Shown one piece after another: positions 47,085-55,503 of a stretch of DNA of 64,000 bases. Positions within the stretch are counted from its first letter, which is position 1, and each line of letters begins with the position of its first letter. Source of the DNA: Mucilaginibacter terrae (lineage in GTDB: Bacteria; Bacteroidota; Bacteroidia; Sphingobacteriales; Sphingobacteriaceae); contig NZ_JAVLVU010000001.1 of assembly GCF_031951985.1 (NCBI RefSeq), forward strand, positions 1,116,001 to 1,180,000, given 5' to 3'. The notes beneath the pieces were generated by a model. It was given only the letters and a program-made list of their open reading frames with translations, had not been told where the DNA came from and did not search any database. Both the position numbers and the translations under genes were made by a program.

Positions 47085-48200
47085 TTATTTAAGCGTTTTA
47101 ACAATTTGATTGAGCAAATATCCGTTCCAATCGGCATCGTATTCCCAAAACATAACGCCCGCCATTTTATATTTTATTACATAATTGCATTTTTCCGTTA
47201 CCGATGCCTCATCATCATAAGTCATTAACTCTAAAGTTGTTGGGTTGAAGATGTACGGTGCCTTGGCATTGGTATCGGTATAAGCAATAAAGCCCTTTTT
47301 GTTGATCAAACTGTCTTTAATAAACGTATACCCTTTACCATAACCGGCCGAAATTATCTCGTCATTCATGCCTTTGGCCGATGATGTCTTAAGTTTGATA
47401 GTTACGCCGTAAAAGGCAACTCCCATAATCAGCTTGTTTACAGGTACTCCGGCTACAATGTATTCGTTAACTACCTTGTCGGCACTGTTACCGTTGTATA
47501 ATTTGGAACTGTACAGGTTAGTATGGTGTATAGCGGTGCTACGCGGGTAAAAATCATAGGTCATGAGGTTTACATAATCGAGGTATTGATGGGCTATGCC
47601 CATTTCAGTATGGTCAATAAATCGGGTAAAGCCTCCAACAGCAGCAGTTAGCATTTGGTGGCTTTTTGTTTCCTTTTGCAAGATGTCAAGTTCAGTGCGT
47701 AAAGCTTTTAACAGCAGCGTATAGTTGTGTTTATCTTCGGGACGGTAAGCGTTGCCTTTGTCGCCTGATATGGCCGGATACTCCCAATCAATATCAATAC
47801 CATCCAAATGATACTTTTTTACAATGGCCACTGCGCTTTGGGCAAATCCTTTGCGCGAAGTATCGCTCAAAGCCGCATCCGAAAAGTTGCGGCTCCACGA
47901 CCAGCCCCCTATCGAAATGAGGATTTTTAGTGCAGGGTTACGCTTTTTGAGGTTAGATAGATTGATTAGGTTAACGGTATCCGTAGAATAATTGATATAA
48001 GCCCGGTTATTTTTTACGTTGATGAAAGCGTAATTGATATGCGTGAGTTTTTCAGCCTCGATTTTATCGGTATTAACGCGTCCACGATACCCGCCTACAT
48101 AGCCTATAACTACCTTATTGCCGTAAGAAGTTTGTGCATAAGCATCCAACCGGCATAGTGCTGCCAGTAAAACTAACAACCAAAAATTCTTTGTATTCAT
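47085..48200 (-). CDS. GH18 chitinase
   Basis: A 371-residue exported enzyme. The signal peptide ends near DAYAQ (residue 23). The catalytic DxxDxDxE is Asp133, Asp136, Asp138 and Glu140 in LDGIDIDWEYP. SIGGW (near 97) and NLMTYDFYPR are also intact. There is no chitin-binding module, so it probably acts on oligomers in the periplasm or at the surface. It is downstream of SusC/SusD genes, with a terminator between. Confidence 0.93.
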   Translation of the reverse strand: MNTKNFWLLVLLAALCRLDAYAQTSYGNKVVIGYVGGYRGRVNTDKIEAEKLTHINYAFINVKNNRAYINYSTDTVNLINLSNLKKRNPALKILISIGGWSWSRNFSDAALSDTSRKGFAQSAVAIVKKYHLDGIDIDWEYPAISGDKGNAYRPEDKHNYTLLLKALRTELDILQKETKSHQMLTAAVGGFTRFIDHTEMGIAHQYLDYVNLMTYDFYPRSTAIHHTNLYSSKLYNGNSADKVVNEYIVAGVPVNKLIMGVAFYGVTIKLKTSSAKGMNDEIISAGYGKGYTFIKDSLINKKGFIAYTDTNAKAPYIFNPTTLELMTYDDEASVTEKCNYVIKYKMAGVMFWEYDADWNGYLLNQIVKTLK

Positions 48201-48228
48201 GTTAAGTGATCATAAAAAGGTGAGACAT

Positions 48229-48259
48229 AAAAAAAGGGCCTGGAAAAACTTCCAGACCC
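48229..48259 (-). terminator. Terminator downstream of distal susD
   Basis: On the minus strand a stem of three plus six pairs, with one mismatch, is followed by a T run (48235-48229). It lies between susD and the GH18 gene and would reduce, not abolish, GH18 co-expression. Confidence 0.65.
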
Positions 48260-48276
48260 CATATTCAAACCAAATA

Positions 48277-50008
48277 TTAATTATAGCCCGGGTTTTGCTT
48301 TAAGGCCGGAGCTTTGTTAAGCTCCACCTGTGCAATAGGGAACAGATAATTCTTAGAAGTAAACACCCTGTCTTCCACATTAAATGTTTGATAGGTAAAT
48401 GTGTTAGGGGCAGTGAGTGTAATGCGCATGCCGGTTACCGGTTTATTAAATGTGGTTTCACCTTCTTTCCAGCGGCGCACATCATAAAAGCGGTGTTCTT
48501 CAAAGCAAAGCTCAACACGGCGCTCGTTACGAATGCGTTCGCGGATGGCTTCTTTAGTTGGGGCAACGTAGCCATTACCAGCCGGGTTGGTGGTTTGCAA
48601 GGCCGGCATAGCTACACCCGTACGACCACGGATTTGGTTAACTGCAGCTAAAACCTGTGTAGCCGCCCCTACTCCCTGTGCTTCATTTAAAGCTTCAGCA
48701 TAGTTCAGCAAAGTTTCGGCATAACGGAATACCACCCATGGCTTACGCACATTGGTATTTGCCGAAGTATTCCATACAGCAGCCTCGGCCAAAAACTTAC
48801 GCATGTAGTAACCTGTTTTAGTGGCATTAACGTTAGTGCCTAAACCATCCTTGCCGCCAACATAAGTATCAACTGTTTTGCTTTTAAAGGTCGATCCGTT
48901 AAACATCACAGCAAAACCAAGACGCGGGTCGCGGTTGATATAAGGTGCGGCTGCGCTATATCCCGATGCCGCATCGGTAATAAATCTGCCGGTTGTACGC
49001 ATTTCAAATGCGTTAACCATTTCCTGCGTTGGGTTGGTGCGACCAGTTGCTCCATCATAACTAATGGGTGCATGATCGGTTTCAACACTATTGCTGTTTG
49101 AGGTTGATGTAGCAAATATTACCTCATCATTATAAGCCGCGCCGCTGATGTTCCATAAAAATATGTTTTGATAAGCCGTATTGCCGGTTGTGTAAAGTTT
49201 GTGCTTATTACGGTCCATTAACGCTTTGGCGGCATCGGCTGCGGCCTGCCATTTAACCGGGTCGCCCGAGGGGTTATATTGCGGACTGGCAGCATACAGC
49301 AACAACCTCGATTTTAAAGCCATAGCCGCTGTTTGCGTAGCACGGCCAAATTTTGATTTATCGGTACCCACGGTCCATGCTTGAGTCCACTCGGGTAAGC
49401 GGGCAATGGCCGAATCACAATCAAGCGCAATTTGCTTCACGCAATCGTCAAATGAGTTACGGGGAAGGTCGAGGCTTTCATTAGGATCTAATACTTTGGT
49501 CACCAACACCATACTGCCGTAACGCTTCACCAGTTCAAACTCAAAATAAGCACGTAAAAAGAATGCCTCGCCTCGCAATCTTGCCACATCTTGCGCAAAG
49601 GTTAAACCATCCGAAGGAATTATGGCGCTGGTAGGCGCTTTCACTAAAAATATATTGGCTTTACGAATACCCTGGTACATGTTGGTGTATACCTCGTCAA
49701 TAGTACGCACCGGGCTCCAGGTACCGTTGTTAAAAATATTAATATTTGAGTTGAGGTTTGAATTAACCGCCTCATCGCTACCGGCAGCCAGCATGGAGCC
49801 ATCGCCATCAAGGCTGTAACGCATTTGCAGGGTTGAATAAACATTATTTAAAAAATTACGGGCAAAATCGGGGTTGGCCCACTCCTGCGCCTCGGTTACC
49901 GAGCCATCATAAGGGATGGAGCCATCCTGCAAAAAGCTGTCCTTCTCGCATCCGGCAAGGCCAACGGCTACAGCGGCTAAGAACAGACCTAATATTTTCT
50001 TTTTCCAT
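48277..50008 (-). CDS. SusD/RagB lipoprotein, PUL 2 distal pair, start codon frameshifted
   Basis: The SusD coding frame runs from 50004 to 48277 and encodes a signal peptide and lipobox (LFLAAVAVGLAGC). No start codon exists in that frame: an in-frame TGA precedes it and the only ATG (50008-50006) is one base out of register. Removing one G after this ATG would give Met-Lys-Lys-Lys-Ile-Leu, a normal start. The body has SusD marks (LRGEAFFLRAYFEFELVKRYG and RRVELCFEEHRFYDVRRW). TTG at 49932 would drop the signal peptide. The extra base may be a mutation or an assembly error. Confidence 0.85.
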
Positions 50009-50033
50009 AATCGTTTTCAATTAAATCGTTCGT

Positions 50034-53000
50034 TTAAAATTTCAGGTTCAAACCAAATGAGTAAATACGCATGTAAGGGTACGAGGTGTTATAACCTGAT
50101 TCCGGTAATTCCACATCCAATGGCAAGCCTTTAAGCTTATCAAACGTGAGCAGGTTTAAGCCACTTACATATAATCTCAACTGCTGCAAACGCAGTTTTT
50201 TGATGATTTTTGGTGAGAAACTATAGCCCAGCTCGGCATTTTTCAACCTGATATAATCGCCCGAACGTAGCCAGAAATCAGAATTTTGTGTGTTGTTACC
50301 ACGATCGCTTAACAGAAGGCGCGGATAAAGCGCATTGGGGGTTGAAGGTGTCCAACGGTCAACGCTAAACTGGTTTAAGTAACCATTATTGGCATTACCC
50401 GAGTTAACCAGGTTTTGTATGGTAATGGTACGCCCCGCTACTCCCTGGAAGAACAACGATACGTCGAAACCTTTGTAAGCTACATTGGTTCCAAATCCGA
50501 AGTATGATTTTGGTACAAAGTTGTAATCGGTAGTCACAAAATCAAGGTTATCAATTACGTTATCGCCATTAATATCCTTGTACTTAATATCGCCCGGTTT
50601 AACCGTACGCGAGAAACGCTGCACCGGCGAAGCATCAATTTGTGCCTGGGTTTGGAATATACCATCGGCCTGCAAAAAGTTGCGGATGTAACTGGTACCC
50701 TGTAAAACGCTGGTAATTGGGTGGCCTAATTGCTTTTGGTAATCGGGCAAACCGGCACCCTCATTTATTGAAAGGATCTTGCTGTTGCTGTAAGTGTAGT
50801 TACCAAACAGGTTAATATCAACTTTCCCGATCTTTTTATGCCAGTTAATTTCAGCCTCAAAGCCACGGTATTCGGCCTCGCCCTCGTTAACCTGTACTAA
50901 TGATTGGCCTATAATGCTTGGCAGCAAAGAGTTGGTTAACAGGTTCTTTCTGTCCTCATAAAAATAATCGGCACTTAGTGACACGGATTGGTTGAATAAT
51001 TTTGCATCGAAACCTATACTGGTTTTATAAGCTTTTTCCCAGGTAAGGTTAGGATTAGCCAAAGCGTTTTCGGCGGTGCCACCTACACCTGTATAGCTGG
51101 TACCAAAGTTGTAACCTGTTGCACTGCGGTTGTAGTTATTGAGGAATGCAAACCTGCGGTTTCCTAACGAAGAAAGTGCATCATTACCTACTAAACCATA
51201 TGAGCCTCGCAGTTTTAGAAAATCAAGAAATTTAGTACCTTTCAGGAAGTTCTCATCAGAAATGATCCATCCGGCCGATACAGCAGGAAACCAGCCGAAG
51301 CGCCTGCCCGGCATAAAGTTTTCAGAACCCGAATAGGTTGCAATTACATCAACAAAATAACGCTGGTTGTAATTGTAAGATAGGCGGTTCGATATACCTT
51401 CGCGCTTGCTGTCTAAAAGACCAAATAATGAGTAATTAGCTCTGGAAAAACGGGTACTGAAGTTTACACCATGCAATCCGAAAGTGCGGTCGTAATCAAA
51501 ACCTCCCCAAAACTCATACTTACGAATATTGCCCGAAAAATTATTGCCCGAATAGTTTACAATGGAGGCCGTGCCATAACGGTTGTAGCCGCCGGTGCCA
51601 TTGGGTTCGTAGGTTTCGTAATCTTGCGTAAAGCCCGAACGATACAAGCCAAACACATCATAGGTATATAATAAGTTAAGCGATAAACCCTTAGCTATAC
51701 CGTCCATTTTTTGGCGGGCGCTGATGTTAGCCATCATATTACGTGTTAAATCGGTACTTACACCCGCGGCCGACATCATGGCTAATGGGTTGCTTTTTTG
51801 GAACAACGAAGTACCGCCATAGCTACCATCAGGATTTAACAGCGGGAAGGCATTAGGTGGCGTGCTGTAAACCGTGCTAAGGAAAGTGCCGGTACCCACA
51901 TTTGGAAAGCGCAGATTATAAATACGCCCCCCCACGTCTAAACTCACATCCAGGTTTTTATTTACGTGCAAATCAATATTGCTGCGCAGGTTATAACGCT
52001 GAAAATTGGTATTGGCATCGTATTTAGGATTATCGCCACCTTTGTATATACCGCCTTGGTTATAGTAGCTTAACAGGGTAAAAAACTTAACAAATGAGTT
52101 ACCGCCGCTCACCGTTGTTACATAGCGTTGGGTTGGGGCAACCTTGCGTATAAAGCCATCAACAAAGTTATTGTTAGGATATTTGTACGGATCTGAGCCA
52201 TCCTGATAAGCCTGTAATGCTGCTGCGTTGTAAACCGGCGTACCACCACTGTTTACCTGTGCCTCGTTGTAAAGTGTGGCATAGGTGTACGAATCGAGCG
52301 GACGGGTTATTTGCAAAGGTTGCGAAACACCGGCCTGTGCATCAAACGTTACCCTGGTATTGGTGGCGCTGCCGCGTTTGGTGCGCACATAAATTACCCC
52401 GTTGGCTGCGTACATGCCATACCAGGCTAATGTAGCCGCATCTTTTAATACGCTGATGCTTTCAATTTCGCCCAAGTCCATTGATTTAAACTCGCGCTCT
52501 ACCCCATCAACCAGTACCAATGGCTCCTGGTTATTATTGTATGATGAACGACCGCGGATTACAAAACTCGACACATCATAACCTGGTTGCTGCGAACCAT
52601 TGGGCGTAATGAGTAGGCCCGGTAACCTGCCGGTAAGTACATTGTTTAATGAAGATGATGGTATTTGCGGTAAATCATCGCCCTTAATGGTACTCACCGT
52701 AGCCGATACCTGGCGCTTTTTACGAATACCAAACGGAATGTAGACATTATCATCATCACCGGCATCAATGAGTGATTTAATTAGGATTACACTTCCTTTA
52801 TTTGCCTCGGGGGCAGGTTTGGTAAGGGTTAAATAACCGTTCATTTGAAATACCAATACATCGCTGGTAGTACATTCAAGCGTAAAGCTGCCATCGGCAC
52901 CGGTATTTACGCCGGAATTTACTTTCGATTCCTGCACAAAAACGTTTACGCCCGGAATAGGGTTATTACTTTGATCAACCACCTTGCCCTTTACCGTTAT

Positions 53001-53093
53001 GTTTTGGTCGGGCTTGTCCTGGCTATATGCGTTTTGTATGCCCAGCCATAAAAACAGCAGGCATACTATATAATTAAGTTTTTGAAATTTCAT
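50034..53093 (-). CDS. SusC/RagA TonB-dependent receptor, PUL 2 distal pair
   Basis: A 1019-residue outer-membrane importer. The signal peptide ends near NAYSQ. The carboxypeptidase-like domain (about 30-110), plug (about 130-240) and barrel follow. The plug end reads WYGMYAANGVIYVRTKRG, where most SusC proteins have R-G-A-N-G-V, so this belongs to a divergent receptor subgroup. Its SusD follows 25 bases later. Confidence 0.94.
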   Translation of the reverse strand: MKFQKLNYIVCLLFLWLGIQNAYSQDKPDQNITVKGKVVDQSNNPIPGVNVFVQESKVNSGVNTGADGSFTLECTTSDVLVFQMNGYLTLTKPAPEANKGSVILIKSLIDAGDDDNVYIPFGIRKKRQVSATVSTIKGDDLPQIPSSSLNNVLTGRLPGLLITPNGSQQPGYDVSSFVIRGRSSYNNNQEPLVLVDGVEREFKSMDLGEIESISVLKDAATLAWYGMYAANGVIYVRTKRGSATNTRVTFDAQAGVSQPLQITRPLDSYTYATLYNEAQVNSGGTPVYNAAALQAYQDGSDPYKYPNNNFVDGFIRKVAPTQRYVTTVSGGNSFVKFFTLLSYYNQGGIYKGGDNPKYDANTNFQRYNLRSNIDLHVNKNLDVSLDVGGRIYNLRFPNVGTGTFLSTVYSTPPNAFPLLNPDGSYGGTSLFQKSNPLAMMSAAGVSTDLTRNMMANISARQKMDGIAKGLSLNLLYTYDVFGLYRSGFTQDYETYEPNGTGGYNRYGTASIVNYSGNNFSGNIRKYEFWGGFDYDRTFGLHGVNFSTRFSRANYSLFGLLDSKREGISNRLSYNYNQRYFVDVIATYSGSENFMPGRRFGWFPAVSAGWIISDENFLKGTKFLDFLKLRGSYGLVGNDALSSLGNRRFAFLNNYNRSATGYNFGTSYTGVGGTAENALANPNLTWEKAYKTSIGFDAKLFNQSVSLSADYFYEDRKNLLTNSLLPSIIGQSLVQVNEGEAEYRGFEAEINWHKKIGKVDINLFGNYTYSNSKILSINEGAGLPDYQKQLGHPITSVLQGTSYIRNFLQADGIFQTQAQIDASPVQRFSRTVKPGDIKYKDINGDNVIDNLDFVTTDYNFVPKSYFGFGTNVAYKGFDVSLFFQGVAGRTITIQNLVNSGNANNGYLNQFSVDRWTPSTPNALYPRLLLSDRGNNTQNSDFWLRSGDYIRLKNAELGYSFSPKIIKKLRLQQLRLYVSGLNLLTFDKLKGLPLDVELPESGYNTSYPYMRIYSFGLNLKF

Positions 53094-53143
53094 AACTGAA
53101 TAAGATTCTTTTAGGCATTAATGAAAATGAACATCTCTCCCTG

Positions 53144-54868
53144 TTATTCCCATCCGGGATTTTGCACCAGCACTCCTTTACTCTTGTATATTTCCTGTTT
53201 TGGAATTGGGTAGCGGTGCATGTATTCGAGATATACTTTTTGGAAATTGGTACCTAAAAGCACCGGTGTATAAGTGAATGTGCCATTGGTGTTTTTCACC
53301 ACGTTCATGCCGTACATGGGTTTGGCTATTACATCGGGGCCGTTTTTCCAGCGCATAATATCGTACCAGCGGTGATCTTCAAACGCCAGTTCAATAGCGC
53401 GTTCGCGCCTGATGGCCTCGCGCATTTTAGCCTGGTCTAAACCGGCAGGTAAGCCCGGCATGCCTACGCGGGCACGTATCTGGTTTACTGCATTGTAAAC
53501 ATCGGTAACCGGACCATCCGATTCATTCAGTGCTTCGGCATAGTTGAGCAAAATTTCACCGTAACGGAAGAAGATGTAGTTTAACAGCGTTGTACCCGAT
53601 GTACCGCCTAAGCGTACATAAACCTCGGGCCAGTATTTTTTACAGTAGTAGCGGGTTGCGGTGTAAGTGATGTTACTGGCATTGTAATCTTTACCGTAAG
53701 ATACTGAACCATTTGCAGCAGTTTGCGACCAGGTCTCGATCTGTTTACCCTGCCACGGAGCACCGTTGTACAAAATATTGGAATAAAAGCGCGGATCGCG
53801 GTTAACGTAAGGCGCTTGCGGATTATAGCCTGATGTAGCATCGGTAATAGCGGCAGCACTGGTAATATTACCTTGCGCATCTTTTTTAACCGCCTCGTAC
53901 ATATCCACATGGTTTTGTGTAGGGTTCATTTGCCCCTGCGCGCCACCCGAACCGGGCGACATGGCGTAATCGGCAAAAATACCGTCAATAGCACGCGGCC
54001 CCCTGATCTTGATCATGATATACTCTGAAGGCGTACCCGGGGTTGGGTTAAAATTCAGGATGTTATCATACGATTGGTTGAGCACATAATAGTTAAGGTC
54101 AATAACTGCTTTGGCAGCATTGGCAGCAGCTTTCCATTTTTGTATGTTGTTTGATGGATTGTTTAACGTGCTTGCTGCATAAAGCAACACCCGTGATTTA
54201 AGTGCCAAAGCTGCACCTTTAGTTGCACGGCCATAGTTTGATGCACTGTAATCGGCCTCGTTACCTAATAATGGAACGGCTTTATCAATATCAGAATTAA
54301 TAAAAGCTACACATTCATCATAAGTTTTACGAGGTAGGTTTACATCATCGTTTACCCCATACTCTTTGTCAATAATAGGTACGCCGCCAAACCTTTTAAT
54401 CAATTCAAAATAAAAGAAAGCCCTGAGGAAACGCATTTCACCTTCAACCCTTGCCGCCGGGAAAATTGCAGCACTTGGCACGGTTGACATCCTATCGAGC
54501 ATTTTATTGGTGATGGCAATGCCCTCGTACATACGTTTCCAAACATCGCGCATATCATTAAGCGATGCCGTGTTCGAATGATCATGATATAACCCACGGT
54601 TTAAGGTAGTAACCGAACTTTCAGAGTTTCCCGACACGGCTTCATCAGAGGCTTGTGAGGTTGACCCGCGGTGATCATTAAAGCGGGCATAATCGTTAAT
54701 TAAGCTGTTATATGCATTATCCGCAAAGCGCGCCGCTTGCACCGGGTCGGCAAACACTTTATCATCATCGAGCGGTACGCCGGGAGTTCTGTCGAGGAAG
54801 CTTTTGATACAAGCAGTATTCACCAGCGACAGCAGCAGCACTATTGTATATATTTTATATCCTTTCAT
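53144..54868 (-). CDS. SusD/RagB lipoprotein, PUL 2 proximal pair
   Basis: A 574-residue lipoprotein with lipobox VNTAC (Cys near residue 20). SusD marks are EMRFLRAFFYFELIKRFGGVPI and RRERAIELAFEDHRWYDIMRW. It starts 6 bases after the stop of the frameshifted SusC, so the two form one pair. It is intact, unlike its partner. Confidence 0.94.
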   Translation of the reverse strand: MKGYKIYTIVLLLSLVNTACIKSFLDRTPGVPLDDDKVFADPVQAARFADNAYNSLINDYARFNDHRGSTSQASDEAVSGNSESSVTTLNRGLYHDHSNTASLNDMRDVWKRMYEGIAITNKMLDRMSTVPSAAIFPAARVEGEMRFLRAFFYFELIKRFGGVPIIDKEYGVNDDVNLPRKTYDECVAFINSDIDKAVPLLGNEADYSASNYGRATKGAALALKSRVLLYAASTLNNPSNNIQKWKAAANAAKAVIDLNYYVLNQSYDNILNFNPTPGTPSEYIMIKIRGPRAIDGIFADYAMSPGSGGAQGQMNPTQNHVDMYEAVKKDAQGNITSAAAITDATSGYNPQAPYVNRDPRFYSNILYNGAPWQGKQIETWSQTAANGSVSYGKDYNASNITYTATRYYCKKYWPEVYVRLGGTSGTTLLNYIFFRYGEILLNYAEALNESDGPVTDVYNAVNQIRARVGMPGLPAGLDQAKMREAIRRERAIELAFEDHRWYDIMRWKNGPDVIAKPMYGMNVVKNTNGTFTYTPVLLGTNFQKVYLEYMHRYPIPKQEIYKSKGVLVQNPGWE

Positions 54869-54874
54869 GGTGGG

Positions 54875-55503
54875 TTAGAATTGAATGTTTACGCCAAAAT
54901 TGTAAATGCGCGAAGATGGGTAAAGCGATTGCAGCGGGAACGCCTGGTTAACCACGTTGAGGTTTTCAGGGTCTACGTACATTTTAAATGGTGTCCAGGT
55001 TTTAAGGTTTTGCCCGTTAAGGAATACCCTTACGCCACCCAGGTTGAGTTTGGTAAACCATTTTTTAGGCAGGTTCCAGGCCAACTCCACGTTCCTGATC
55101 TTGAGGTAAGCTGCATTTTGCAGAATATAATCGTTTAAGGCATAATTTAAGCCGGTGTAGCCCCTTGCGTGCAATGCAGGCCAGGTGGCAGTAGCTGCAT
55201 TTTGCGGCGTCCAGGCGTTCATCATAAACGGATACATTTGCTGCCCGTTATTTTGCTCGGTAAGGATAAGGTTTGAGCTAACATGCGCCACACCTTGGAA
55301 CATAACCGATAGTGTAACACCCTTGTAAGCAAAGCGCGGGGTAAAGCTGTATATATACTCCGGGTTTGGCGAGTAACCAATACCGGTACGGTCGTCAGAA
55401 GTAATTACACCGTCGCCGTTCAAATCCTTGAACTTTAAATCGCCCGGGATAACGGTACCACCCTGTGGTTTAACTGAGGTTGCAATATCTGCAGCCGAAG
55501 TAT
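54875..55503 (-). CDS. SusC C-terminal fragment, PUL 2 proximal pair (frameshifted)
   Basis: The last part of the SusC barrel, in a different frame from the upstream part. Reading on from the break gives YTSAADIATSVKPQGG, then GDLKFKDLNGDGVITSDDR, a normal SusC calcium-loop region, and ends YNFGVNIQF. A separate protein starting at the ATG at 55423 is unlikely. See the upstream fragment at 55470-58022. Confidence 0.85.

Noticed and set aside
48277..49932. SusD of the distal pair starting at TTG 49932
   Set aside because: It would lose an intact signal peptide and lipobox that lie directly upstream in the same frame.
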